Shown here piece after piece: positions 1-8,629 of a stretch of 27,692 bases of DNA; position 1 is the stretch's first letter, and each line of letters begins with the position of its first letter. Under the pieces are notes generated by a model that was given only the letters and a program-made list of their open reading frames with translations, was not told the origin of the DNA and did no database searches. Made by a program: the position numbers and the translations under genes. Origin of the DNA: RGIG5579 sp045543495 (GTDB lineage: Bacteria; Bacillota; Clostridia; Oscillospirales; SIG627). The stretch is taken from assembly GCA_045543495.1 (NCBI GenBank), contig JAZQMO010000031.1, positions 1 through 27,692 on the forward strand. The letters are read 5' to 3'.

Positions 1-399
1 AATTTCTATGTGCAAAATGTAAAATTCTCGCACAAGAGGCTCCCCCGATGGGGGAGCTCCGCCATGGGCGGTGAGAGGGGGCTTTGGCCATCTATTCCAA
101 CAGAACCCCCTCTCCGTCACGCCAAGCGTGCCACCTCTCCCGTAGGGCGAGGCTCTATGGTGCGAAATCTTTTCTTTGTGCCACGAAGCGAAGGTTGATA
201 AAGCCACAACCTGCGGGCCGTCGAGGACGTCGGCCCCTACGGGTTGGTGCAAATTTCAAATTTTGGCAAACAGGGATTTATTTGGTGTTGATTGTTTGCT
301 TCGTCTTGCGGGCCGTGGCCTTTGCCGCCTTTGGTTCGGGGTACGAAATTGTCTTACATTTGTAGGGACCGGCGTCCCGACGGTCCGTTGCAAAAAAGA

Positions 400-436
400 A
401 AAAAGGCAGCAGAAAAATCATTCCTGTTGCCTTTTT
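400..436. terminator. Terminator-like hairpin in left repeat
   Basis: Arms at 400-412 (AAAAAGGCAGCAG) and 424-436 (CTGTTGCCTTTTT) enclose an 11-nt loop. The A-run on one side and T-run on the other make it potentially bidirectional. One position pairs as G.U on the plus strand but is an A.C mismatch on the minus strand. A near-identical hairpin with a perfect stem occurs at 27386-27422. Confidence 0.65.
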
Positions 437-465
437 ATATTTTTTCCCTAAAAGTTTTTGGGAGG

Positions 466-497
466 TGCAGGACCCTTTTTTCAAAAAGGGTCTTGCA
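466..497. terminator. Long hairpin in left repeat
   Basis: A 15-bp stem runs from 466-480 (TGCAGGACCCTTTTT) to 483-497 with a 2-nt loop. It has one C-to-T change, which leaves a G.U pair on the plus strand. The right-end copy at 27325-27356 is perfect. The A/T tracts lie inside the stem, so it resembles a repeat hairpin or bidirectional terminator more than a classical one-way terminator. Confidence 0.55.
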
Positions 498-504
498 ATA
501 AACC

Positions 505-735
505 AAAAGTTTCTTTGCCTACTTTCTTTTCAAAAAGAACGGGTGAATTGAAAACGGTAGCCAAAGCGAGAATAAAAGTTCTCTTTTCTACTTAAACCTA
601 AAAGTTTCTTTGCCTACTTTCTTTTCAAAGAGAACGGGTGAATTGAAAACGGTAGCCAAAGCGAGAATAAAAGTTCTCTTTTCTACTTGAACTTAAACGT
701 TTCTTTGCCACCTTTCTTTTCAAAGAAAGTAGGGG
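505..735. repeat. 95-bp tandem repeat (about 2.4 copies)
   Basis: Copy 1 is 505-599, copy 2 is 600-694 and a partial third copy runs from about 695 to the stop codon of the surface-protein gene. Each unit starts with a sequence like AAAGTTTCTTTGCC, carries a small CTTTC/GAAAG hairpin, and then a segment beginning AACGGGTGAATTG. Copies 1 and 2 differ at only a few positions. In copy 2, AAAGAGAAC and GTTCTCTTT form a 9-bp inverted repeat. The right-end mosaic has only one reduced equivalent (27280-27310), so this is a local expansion. Confidence 0.8.
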
Positions 736-3700
736 TTATGCCTTTCTCTTCTTGGCACGAAGAGGAATGGCAAAGAGGGTCACACCCGAAACGAAGAGGA
801 GCGCCACATAAAGAGCAAGGTTGGTGCGATCACCCGTGGGGGGATGCTCCTCCTGCTTCTTTGCGGTCTTGTTGGCCCAGGTTACCTCCTGAACGCTCTT
901 GCCCGCCTCGTCGGTGTACTGAACCTCCACCTTGAAGGTGCCGTCCCCGTTATCGGAAACGGTAACCACAGCGTAGTACAGAGTAGGATCGTACTGAACC
1001 TCGTTCAGGATCAGGTTTTCGTCAACCCCCTCGGGAATCACTTCCTTCATAGCGAAGTAGTAGGTTCCCACGTGGTCAAGCTGATCAAAGCGTGCCGCAT
1101 CGAATACGATCTTGCCGTCCACAGAGCTAACGGTCTGCAAGGGAGTCTGCCCTGCCACAAGCTTGCCGGAATCCTTCGTTGCGGTATACAGAGCAAAGCT
1201 GAACTTGCCGTTTTCCGCAGCCTTGCCGTCCATGGTCTTTGCCGCATTCAGCTTCAGCTCAAAGGGAGTCATGGTGCCGTACTTGTTGTGGAACTCAATG
1301 AGACTTGCGGCCCGATTCTCCACCGTCACGGAGGAGGTCACCTTCAGGGTGCCGTCTCCGTTGTCGGCCACATTGACCGTCACCAGATAAATTCTTGTGT
1401 CGTACTTGACACCCTTGTAGACGCCGTTTGCATCGGCCTCCTGCGGGATCACCTCCTTCACAGCGTAAAGGTGCTGACCCACATCGTCAAGAGACTTAAA
1501 TTCAATGGTGTCAAAGGAGAACGTTCCGTTCTTATTGGTATCGGAATCCAGCACTGTGCCAACGGTGGTCACCTTACCGTTTCCGTCTACCTGAGCACGG
1601 TACAGTTCAAAGGTGAAGAGATGATCGGTCAGGGTCTTGCGATCCAGCTTCTTTTCACCGCCGATGGTAATGCCTGCGGGGAGGGTAATGCCGTAGGTAT
1701 TTTCAAACTTGATATCGGCAGGTGCACCGTTTTTGGTAATGCTCTTTTCTGCCTTCAGGGTACCGTCACCGTTGTCGGTTACCGTAACCTTCACCACAAA
1801 TTCGCTTCTGTCGTAAGCGATGCCGAGATAGGTGGAATTGCCGCCCGCTTCCACGGGAAGGGCCTCCTTCACCACATAGTAGTGATCGCCCAGATCGGAA
1901 AGGGAACGGTAGGAAATGGAATCAAAGGTAAACTTGCCGGAAGCATTTGTTTTGGTATCAAAGGCGTTGCCCGTAGCAGTTACCTTGCCGCTGCCGTCGA
2001 GAATACCGTGGAAGATCTGGAAGGTGAAATCGCCATCTTTCATATTGAAGAATTTGGCTTCCTTTTCACCGCCGATCACCACCTGTGTCTCGGAGGTGAT
2101 GCCATAGGTATTTTCAAACTTGATCTCGGCGGGAGCGCCGTTCAAGGTCACGCTCTTTTCCACCTTCAGGGTGCCATCTCCGTTGTCGGTCACGGAAAGC
2201 TTCACCAGATACTCTCGGGTATCATAGGTCACGCCCTTGTAAACCCCTGCCTGAGCGCCCTGAGGAAGCTTTTCCTTCACCACATAGTAGTGATCGCCCA
2301 CATCGGAAAGGGAGTCAAAGCGGATCTCGGCAAAGGAGAAGAGGCCGTTCACGGGAGTGGTTTCATCAAGCAATGCACCAAGGCTAACATTGCCGCCTTG
2401 AACGGTAGCGCTGTAAAGCCGGAAGGTAAAGTTCTCGGTGCCCGCCGTCTTTCCGTCCAGCTCCTTTTCGCCGCCGATGGCAACGCCCGCCTGAGCGGAA
2501 ACATCGTAGCTGTTGGTGAAATTCAGGGATCCGCCGGCAGAGCCGTTCACGAGAATCTCATAGGACAGGGTGTTTCTGCCTTGTCCGTTCAAGGTCTCGC
2601 TGACACGGATGGTAATGCCGTAGAGGGTGGTATCGTAGGTAACACCGTTCAAGGTAGGATCGGAGGAGGTCACGCCCTGCGGCACTCTCTCCTTCACGGC
2701 AAAGTGATACTCCCCTGCCTTAGTAAATTTCAGGTATTCGGTCCCCGCATCCTGCAGCGTGAAGGCGCCGCCCGCCACATTGGAAGCGGAAAGAAGGGCG
2801 CTTCCCTCGGGCGTATAAACAGAGCCGGAACGGGTGGCACGGTACAGATCAAAGGTGAAGTTGTTTCCGTTTAAGGGAAGGTTATAAGTCTTCCGACCGG
2901 GAATGGTCACAAAAATGGGCTCGGGTCTCATTTCATTGGTGAAATCAAGCGCCCCTGCGGAAACGGTGGTCCTCTCGCTGCCCTTGACCTTGGTTACCGT
3001 GGTCTCGGGAACAAGACCGCCCAGAAGGTTATCCGTTACCTCAACTTGGATCTCGTAATAGGTCTCGTCGTACACAAGGAGAGGATTCTGCAGATTCTCT
3101 GCCTCACGAACGATGAAATAATAGGTGTCGGCACGGTCAAAGACCAAATGGCCGATGTAATTGTGGTCAAATTTGTAGTTGCCCAGTTCATCCAGCTTGG
3201 CGGTATACAGAAGGATGCCCTGCTGCAAGGAGCCGTCGGGCGCCTTGGTGGCACTCCAAAGCTGGAAGCCGAAGCCGTTTTCGCCCACATAGGAGGAGAG
3301 ATTATCCCCCATGAGAGTCTTGTTGCCTGCAAGATCAATAAAGGTCGTGCCGGTGCCGTAGCGGTTGGTAAATTCCGTTTCTACGGTCCAGGTGGTCACC
3401 CCGTTTGCGGTCACGCTGGTAACGCCGGTACGGGCGGTGGCGTTGACGGAGCGGATCTCGAAGCTGCCGTTCCAGTTATCCTCCACCTCCACGGTGAATT
3501 CGCGAACGGCCTGATCGTAGGTAATACCGCCGAGATCGCCCTCTTCCTCCACGATCCAGAAGCGGTAGCTGCCCTCGTGATCGAAGGAAAAGCTTGCCAT
3601 CACATCGGAAAGGCTGAAGGTGGGAGAGTCTTTGGTTGCGGTGTTGTTTGCGGCGCCTGCCAAGGTCTGCCAGGTAGCGCCGTTCCAATACTGAAGCTGG

Positions 3701-6700
3701 AAGCGGTAGGCATCAAAATCCTGCCACTGTCTGCCGTCCAGAAGCTTGGTACCCAAGATCTTCACCTCTTCGCCCTTCACGGGAGCGGGGGTGTAGGTAT
3801 TTTCAAAGGGAAGCTCCTTGACGGTGCCGTATTCCACCTGAGCGGAAAGGGTATCTGCCTTGGGAGCAAAGCCTGCGGGCAGATCGATCTCCTTTACGGT
3901 AATGACGGTGCCGTTGGGCAGTCCGTTGAAGGAAATGGATTCTCCATCCACCAGAGTGAAGGAGATTTCACCGTTTGCGGTGGTGGTCATCATTCCCTTG
4001 GAGGTCTCCACGGGGGTGGAGGCTAAGGGAGAGGTGCCATCGGTCAGGGTGGCAACAAAATCAAATTTCACCGTTGCGGGAACGGATACCTCGCCGAAGG
4101 GGTGCTCCACGGTCTTGGAAACCACCACACGCCCTGCATCCTTGGCACGGTTGGTAAAGGACACGGGGGTGATCACGCCCTCGGGGAGGGTGCCCGTCAC
4201 AGAAGCGAGGCTGGGCTGATAATCTGCGTGATCCTCCTCGGTAACGGTAAAGCTCGTGCCTGCGGGCAGGCCGTAGATCCAAGCCTTTTGGTTGGCATCC
4301 AAGGTCACCTTAACGGCAGAGGTTGCCATTTCCGTATAGGTCTTTTTGTCATAGGAAACCTTGACGGTCTCAGGCAGAACCGTGCCTGCGGGAGCCGTGA
4401 AGGCAACATTCAGCACAAAGTCCTCGGTGGAGGTGCCGGGGATCACCACGGGAACCACCTTGGTCAGCTCCAAGCCCGTTGCCTGAGCCAGCACAAGGCG
4501 GCCGTTGTTGCCGTGCTGCTCAAACACCTCGTATTTGCCCTGATCGTAGCCGGGAATGTCGATCTTGGCAATATAAGGAAGGGTACCGGTAAGATTTTGC
4601 TTCTTATCCACCTTGATGGAGGTGATGTTATGATGCGCCACGTTGCCGGGAATGTGCCAGCCGTTATCGGCGGTATTCTTTTCGGCGTGAGAGATGGCCT
4701 TGGTGGAAATGGGACGGTAGACCTTGCGGATCTCCGCCGCACCGCCGTTTGCTTGTGAAGCAAAGATATAGACCAATTCATAGAAGCCGTTGCCGGAGGG
4801 CTTGGCATCACCGGTGTACTCGGTGCCCTGCGCATCGGAATAGATGACAGTATCCTGATGGAAATAATAAAGCTCGTTCATCGCGGAGGGGTTATAATGA
4901 GAAACGGTAGAGGTATGATCCAAGGAATCGGGAAGAGTCATAGAACCGGTGTTCACGTCAATATCGCCCCAGCGGTTGGTGTAGAAAACGAAGCTGCCGT
5001 CATGGTCCACGTGGTAGTGATCGCTCTTCTTCACGATCTCTGCAACGGTCAATTCGTTGATATCGTCCCGCAGGCCGACCTCCATCAAAAGACGGATGGG
5101 GTGGGTGGCGCCGCTGACGGAAAGCTTGGCCTCGGTGGCCGTGGCGATCTTATTGGAGTTGACCTCCACCTGATACAGAACCAAGGGAATGAGGGCGGCG
5201 GGAATACCGAAGCTGACGGTCTGATCCCCATCGCTCAAGCGGGTGGCGATGCGAACCGACACGTGCATCATATCCGTTCCTTCAATATTGGAATCGGAGA
5301 TCGCTTCGTCAACGGTGCCGTAGAAGCCGAAGCTCTTCATCACCTGGGTTGCCCCTGCGGGAACGTCCTCACGGGTGTGTCCCTCGTGCCAGAAGGCAAC
5401 GAATTCGTTGTTATCATCGGCGTACCAGCCAATGTAGTTGGAGTATTTTCCCGTCACGGCGTTGTAGCCGAGCTGACCGTATTCCCAGGCATCCTCTGCC
5501 AAGGCAATGGCCACGCTCTCGGAAACGCCGATTCTCTCCTGAATGGAGCGGATCAGCTTCCAGCCGTTTTCGGTATAGGTCTCTCGGTTGCCGAACTGGC
5601 TGTCGATCATCATACGGATAAGCTGTTCCCCTGTGAACAGGTGACCGCCGATGTCGATACCCTCCAGTTCATCCACCAGCATAAAGGCGCCGATGGGATC
5701 CTCAATGGTAATGTAGCCGCTGGACTCGTGATCCTGACCCTCTACCATAGTGGGATAATAACGGGACTGGGCCACGATGGTCTCCACAATGGCCTCAAAG
5801 GCTTTTTCGAAGTCGTTGGCATTGGTGGCGTCAAAGGCCTTGTTGACGTAATTCTGCTCCTTCTGCCAAGACTCGTTGTATTCCTCGGTAGCGGGATTCA
5901 CGGCAGGAACCCGATCCACCACGGAATCACGCTTCACACGGAAGGTCCCGTAGTCCCCCACACGGAAGGAAATATCGCTTCCTGCGGTGGCGTTGAGGTA
6001 GGATCTCCACCAACCATCCAGCGTGGCGTTGGAGCTTGCGGGATCCAGAGTAGCATTGGTGGAGGTATCGGATGCATTCTTCAGCCACAGAGAGTAGAAA
6101 AGGGCCTCGTTGTCATACCAATCGGTCACCTGCTCTCTGACATACTTTGCGGTCAGCTGAGTCAGGAAGGTGATGGTATTGGTGTTGGCCGAGCCGTCAC
6201 CGTGGTTGGTGGTGCCGTTCTGACCGCGGGTAAAGGTGCTGTATTGATCGGTGGCAATGGTGGGCTGGCCGTCACTCATAAGAGAAATCACGGGGATACG
6301 CTTGGCGCCGCCCTGGATCAGATCGCTCTCAATGATGGTGGTGCCGTTTTCATAGGCCTTTTCAAATTCGCCCAGGGCAAGGTAAAGGCCCGACTGAATA
6401 TAGGTACCTCCTGCGGTGGTCTTGGAGCCTGTTACACGGCCCCCTGCGGAATTTTGCACTCCGTTTGCCACGGTCACACCGGTGGCGTTGGCTGCGCCTG
6501 TATAGTCAAGGTAGGCATTGCCCAAACCGGCAGTATAACGATCCAAGGGAAGCAGGACCTTAGCATCGGAAAGATCGGCGGGATCGCCGGTATCGCTGTT
6601 TCCGGAATACAGCACCACACCCACACGGTTGTGCTTGTTGAGATTGAGCAGGGCATCAATGGCATCGTTTGCCGCAGAGACCATGGTGGGAACATAGCGG

Positions 6701-7140
6701 CTGTTGTCCATGGACTGGGAAACGTCCAGAATAAACACCGTATCCGTAGGCAATGCGGAATAGCCCACGATCTCCTTGGTAGCGGCAATGGCCGAAAGGG
6801 CAACCAGGAAGTTGTCCTCCTTGATGGTCATATTGTTGTATGCGGCGTTGGGCTTAACATTTTCGCCCTGTGCCATGGCGTTCTTAAAATCCTCCATGGA
6901 GGCAAAGACGGATTTATCCGACCAAACACCGCCTGAATTTTCCGTATTCAGGTAATTGGGGCCAAAAAAATCCTTCCAGCCGTGCAGATTGTGCGGATCT
7001 GCAATTTTCGCTGAGCTGACGGTGGAAATGGCGCCCGTATCCCCTGCGGCTGCATTGACAAGGCTTGCGGGAACAAGTCCCAAAAGCAAGGCGACACAAA
7101 GCAAGAGGGATGTGAGCCGTTTGGTGAGAGTTTTTTTCAT
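736..7140 (-). CDS. Large wall-anchored VWA / isopeptide pilin-like surface protein
   Basis: A 2134-residue secreted protein, probably an adhesin or pilus-type stalk anchored by sortase. The start at 7140 is chosen because AAAGGAGA lies just upstream and the signal peptide begins there (MKKTLTKRLT, hydrophobic core, VNA cleavage near residue 30). A von Willebrand A domain spans about 125-460, with MIDAS DVSQS near residue 135 and the later MSDGQP near 289. Two beta-sandwich modules of DUF5979-like character follow at about 900-1003 and 1003-1118. Seven FctA/Spy0128-type repeats of about 135-145 residues run from about 1123 to 2090. Each keeps the isopeptide set: an early Lys (as in GGEKELDGK), Glu in a VKE-type motif, and Asn in an FENTYG-type motif. 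The C-terminus has HPPTG (2099-2103), a hydrophobic span and KKRK, a non-canonical LPXTG-like sorting signal. No sortase or partner pilin is nearby, so tip versus backbone role is open. Confidence 0.9.
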   Translation of the reverse strand: MKKTLTKRLTSLLLCVALLLGLVPASLVNAAAGDTGAISTVSSAKIADPHNLHGWKDFFGPNYLNTENSGGVWSDKSVFASMEDFKNAMAQGENVKPNAAYNNMTIKEDNFLVALSAIAATKEIVGYSALPTDTVFILDVSQSMDNSRYVPTMVSAANDAIDALLNLNKHNRVGVVLYSGNSDTGDPADLSDAKVLLPLDRYTAGLGNAYLDYTGAANATGVTVANGVQNSAGGRVTGSKTTAGGTYIQSGLYLALGEFEKAYENGTTIIESDLIQGGAKRIPVISLMSDGQPTIATDQYSTFTRGQNGTTNHGDGSANTNTITFLTQLTAKYVREQVTDWYDNEALFYSLWLKNASDTSTNATLDPASSNATLDGWWRSYLNATAGSDISFRVGDYGTFRVKRDSVVDRVPAVNPATEEYNESWQKEQNYVNKAFDATNANDFEKAFEAIVETIVAQSRYYPTMVEGQDHESSGYITIEDPIGAFMLVDELEGIDIGGHLFTGEQLIRMMIDSQFGNRETYTENGWKLIRSIQERIGVSESVAIALAEDAWEYGQLGYNAVTGKYSNYIGWYADDNNEFVAFWHEGHTREDVPAGATQVMKSFGFYGTVDEAISDSNIEGTDMMHVSVRIATRLSDGDQTVSFGIPAALIPLVLYQVEVNSNKIATATEAKLSVSGATHPIRLLMEVGLRDDINELTVAEIVKKSDHYHVDHDGSFVFYTNRWGDIDVNTGSMTLPDSLDHTSTVSHYNPSAMNELYYFHQDTVIYSDAQGTEYTGDAKPSGNGFYELVYIFASQANGGAAEIRKVYRPISTKAISHAEKNTADNGWHIPGNVAHHNITSIKVDKKQNLTGTLPYIAKIDIPGYDQGKYEVFEQHGNNGRLVLAQATGLELTKVVPVVIPGTSTEDFVLNVAFTAPAGTVLPETVKVSYDKKTYTEMATSAVKVTLDANQKAWIYGLPAGTSFTVTEEDHADYQPSLASVTGTLPEGVITPVSFTNRAKDAGRVVVSKTVEHPFGEVSVPATVKFDFVATLTDGTSPLASTPVETSKGMMTTTANGEISFTLVDGESISFNGLPNGTVITVKEIDLPAGFAPKADTLSAQVEYGTVKELPFENTYTPAPVKGEEVKILGTKLLDGRQWQDFDAYRFQLQYWNGATWQTLAGAANNTATKDSPTFSLSDVMASFSFDHEGSYRFWIVEEEGDLGGITYDQAVREFTVEVEDNWNGSFEIRSVNATARTGVTSVTANGVTTWTVETEFTNRYGTGTTFIDLAGNKTLMGDNLSSYVGENGFGFQLWSATKAPDGSLQQGILLYTAKLDELGNYKFDHNYIGHLVFDRADTYYFIVREAENLQNPLLVYDETYYEIQVEVTDNLLGGLVPETTVTKVKGSERTTVSAGALDFTNEMRPEPIFVTIPGRKTYNLPLNGNNFTFDLYRATRSGSVYTPEGSALLSASNVAGGAFTLQDAGTEYLKFTKAGEYHFAVKERVPQGVTSSDPTLNGVTYDTTLYGITIRVSETLNGQGRNTLSYEILVNGSAGGSLNFTNSYDVSAQAGVAIGGEKELDGKTAGTENFTFRLYSATVQGGNVSLGALLDETTPVNGLFSFAEIRFDSLSDVGDHYYVVKEKLPQGAQAGVYKGVTYDTREYLVKLSVTDNGDGTLKVEKSVTLNGAPAEIKFENTYGITSETQVVIGGEKEAKFFNMKDGDFTFQIFHGILDGSGKVTATGNAFDTKTNASGKFTFDSISYRSLSDLGDHYYVVKEALPVEAGGNSTYLGIAYDRSEFVVKVTVTDNGDGTLKAEKSITKNGAPADIKFENTYGITLPAGITIGGEKKLDRKTLTDHLFTFELYRAQVDGNGKVTTVGTVLDSDTNKNGTFSFDTIEFKSLDDVGQHLYAVKEVIPQEADANGVYKGVKYDTRIYLVTVNVADNGDGTLKVTSSVTVENRAASLIEFHNKYGTMTPFELKLNAAKTMDGKAAENGKFSFALYTATKDSGKLVAGQTPLQTVSSVDGKIVFDAARFDQLDHVGTYYFAMKEVIPEGVDENLILNEVQYDPTLYYAVVTVSDNGDGTFKVEVQYTDEAGKSVQEVTWANKTAKKQEEHPPTGDRTNLALYVALLFVSGVTLFAIPLRAKKRKA

Positions 7141-7269
7141 AGGGTCTCCTTTCGGTGTACTTGCACCATGGTTCATATCTCCCGCAGAGCTCTTCTCCGC
7201 AGGAATCGCCCTCTTTGGTAAGAGGGGGTAAAACAGGGGAGCCTTTTTGCTTCCTATTTGATTACTTTA
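7141..7269 (-). promoter_or_regulatory. 5' leader of surface-protein gene
   Basis: A leader of about 120 nt lies between the predicted promoter and the start codon. It contains a 7-bp hairpin at 7209-7226 (CCCTCTT / AAGAGGG) and the ribosome site AAAGGAGA next to 7140. No riboswitch fold is recognised. Confidence 0.4.
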
Positions 7270-7299
7270 ATTTTACTATATGGGAAGAAACCTTGTCAA
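7270..7299 (-). promoter_or_regulatory. Sigma-A-like promoter for surface-protein gene
   Basis: On the minus strand TTGACA (7299-7294) is followed by an 18-nt spacer and TAAAAT (7275-7270). The -35 is perfect and the -10 is good. Confidence 0.65.
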
Positions 7300-7549
7300 G
7301 AATTATTCCTAAAAAAGCCAAAAAATTTTTCCCAATGGGATTTTTTCACCTTCGCTGAAAGCCTCCCGCTGCCTTCGCATAATGCACCAAAAAAAGTTGT
7401 GTCACAGAGCCTTTCTCGGGTCGCAGGGCTCTTTCCATCAAAGAATCAAAAAGCAAGAAAATTTGGCTTGCGATCCCAAATCAATCGGAATTTTTTCTAA
7501 AAAAAGTCCGTTTTGTCAAGCAGTACTTGCGAAATCAAGCAATTTATTC
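7300..7549. other. AT-rich intergenic region, nothing recognised
   Basis: The stretch between the divergent promoters of the surface-protein gene and the XRE gene is AT-rich with several A and T runs. No ORF with a ribosome site, no clear hairpin terminator and no long inverted repeat was seen. Confidence 0.6.
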
Positions 7550-7578
7550 TTTACTTTTCCTCCATCCTCTGCTATCAT
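7550..7578 (+). promoter_or_regulatory. Promoter for XRE regulator/phosphatase operon
   Basis: TTTACT (7550-7555), a 17-nt spacer and TATCAT (7573-7578) precede the regulator's purine-rich ribosome site by a few bases. Confidence 0.6.
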
Positions 7579-7601
7579 ACAAGGGAAAGGAAGGGATGGC
7601 A

Positions 7602-7865
7602 ATGAGCGTTGGACAGAATATTCGGAAAAACAGACAGAGACTGGGTCTTTCTCAGGAGGAGCTGGGAGAAAAGCTGATGGTCAGCCGACAGACCGTGAGC
7701 CTTTGGGAAAAGGATCAGACCTCCCCCACGGTGGATAATCTTATGCGCCTGAAGGAGATCTTCGGCATTTCGGTGGACGTTCTTTTGCAAGGCAGCGAAA
7801 AAAGGAAGGCACCAAAAACTCCACCTCCCTTTGCACGGTGGTGGGTGCCCTGTGCGATGCCGTAG
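7602..7865 (+). CDS. XRE-family helix-turn-helix regulator
   Basis: A small (87-residue) DNA-binding protein of the Cro/C1-Xre family. Residues about 5-60 form the HTH, with the typical elements LGLSQEELGEKL, VSRQTVSLWE and LKEIFGISVDVLL. The start at 7602 is preferred because AGGAAGG ends 7 nt upstream; an in-frame ATG at 7596 is also possible. The last 20 or so residues after LLQGSEKR are proline-rich, low-complexity and unlike a normal XRE tail. They are read in the frame opposite to the phosphatase domain that starts in the overlapping sequence. The natural product may therefore be a fusion with the downstream phosphatase, broken by a one-base shift in the A-run at 7798-7803. The target is unknown; autoregulation of this operon is plausible but not shown. 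Confidence 0.75.
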   Translation: MSVGQNIRKNRQRLGLSQEELGEKLMVSRQTVSLWEKDQTSPTVDNLMRLKEIFGISVDVLLQGSEKRKAPKTPPPFARWWVPCAMP

Positions 7866-8623
7866 GCATTCCCGCTCCATGCTACGCCGCTGACAAAAAT
7901 GAGGCGCTTTCCTACTATGTGGAAAAAAACTTCAACTCCCAAAAGATCGACCGCCTTGTGCTCTACAATGTGGATGCCGTGGGACAGTGGCTTTATGAAA
8001 AGCACCCCTACTTTTTGGAGATGGCCGATGGGATCTGCGACCTGAAATTGCATCTGGCTTCGGAAATGCCCTCGGTGACCCCTGTCAACTTCGGCAGTAT
8101 TTACAGCGGTGCCAAGCCCTCGGTGCACGGCATTACAAAATATGAAAGAAAGCCCATCACCATTGAGACCTTGTTTGATGTGGCCGCCCGTGCAGGAAAA
8201 AAGGTGGCGCTCATCGCCTCCACCAACTGCAGTATGGGAACTATCTTCCCCGGCAGAGACATTGATTATTATCTTCCCAAAAACTCCTACGAGGCCAATG
8301 CCGTGGCCACCAAGGTGCTTTTGAAGGATCGGTACGATATCGTGGTGATCTACAACGGAAATTACGACAATGCCCAGCACAAATTCGGCCCCGAAAGCCA
8401 CGAGGCGCTGGCCGAATTGAAGCACAACAGCACTACCTTCGCCCTCTTTGCCTCCCTGATCCGTGATCACTTGAAGCATCACAACACCCTTTTGGGCTGG
8501 ATCACCGATCACGGCTGCCACGAGATCGACGGGGGCCTTGGCTCCCACGGCTTGGATATGCCCGAGGATATCAATGTGGTGCATATGTTCCGTGCATTCC
8601 CCAAGGAAGGAAAAAAGGACTGA
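7838..8623 (+). CDS. Alkaline-phosphatase-superfamily protein, 5' end uncertain
   Basis: A predicted metal-dependent phosphohydrolase or phosphodiesterase of the alkaline phosphatase/PMT-like superfamily. Visible landmarks are VDAVGQ (metal-binding Asp), PSVTPVNFGS (candidate Thr/Ser nucleophile), TDHG (Asp-His ligands) and a later GSHG. The frame stays open back to 7739, and the upstream part (KNSTSLCTVVGAL, beginning at 7814) looks like genuine family sequence. However, no ATG or ribosome site exists there, and the first usable codon is a GTG at 7838 with no Shine-Dalgarno. The domain start lies inside the 3' end of the regulator gene in the -1 frame. Either the two are one fused gene interrupted by an indel, or the phosphatase has lost its own start. 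No signal peptide is seen, so it is cytoplasmic. The substrate is unknown. The stop lies 6 nt before the next gene. Confidence 0.6.
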   Translation: MVGALCDAVGIPAPCYAADKNEALSYYVEKNFNSQKIDRLVLYNVDAVGQWLYEKHPYFLEMADGICDLKLHLASEMPSVTPVNFGSIYSGAKPSVHGITKYERKPITIETLFDVAARAGKKVALIASTNCSMGTIFPGRDIDYYLPKNSYEANAVATKVLLKDRYDIVVIYNGNYDNAQHKFGPESHEALAELKHNSTTFALFASLIRDHLKHHNTLLGWITDHGCHEIDGGLGSHGLDMPEDINVVHMFRAFPKEGKKD

Positions 8624-8629
8624 AACGAT

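Larger units (their letters stand above)
1..735. repeat. Left non-coding mosaic repeat region
   Basis: No credible gene is present in these 735 bases. The stretch is built from short modules, several of which recur as reverse complements at the right end: 87-133 matches 27646-27692, 139-195 matches 27477-27533 and 366-509 matches about 27313-27456. Small palindromes are scattered through it, for example an 8-bp stem around 41-59, GGGCCG/CGGCCC around 214-235 and GGACCG/CGGTCC at 366-386. Two terminator-like hairpins lie at 400-436 and 466-497. Tandem 95-bp units follow from 505 to the stop codon of the surface-protein gene. The region looks like a dispersed intergenic repeat family rather than coding DNA. 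The short ORFs across it have no recognisable domains. Confidence 0.85.

Noticed and set aside
505..735. CRISPR array
   Set aside because: The units are 95-bp contiguous tandem repeats without unique spacers, and no cas genes are present.
844..2874. 676-residue open frame on the plus strand
   Set aside because: It is antisense to the repeat part of the surface-protein gene, has no ribosome site or domain, and its repeats mirror the FctA repeats. It is a shadow.
4858..6936. 692-residue open frame on the plus strand
   Set aside because: Antisense shadow of the VWA part of the surface-protein gene; no recognisable protein features.
7797..7805. Programmed -1 ribosomal frameshift at the A-run
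   Set aside because: The zero-frame codons GAA AAA AGG do not place a standard A-AAA-AAG slippery heptamer in register, and no clear stimulatory hairpin was seen. An indel or start loss is simpler.
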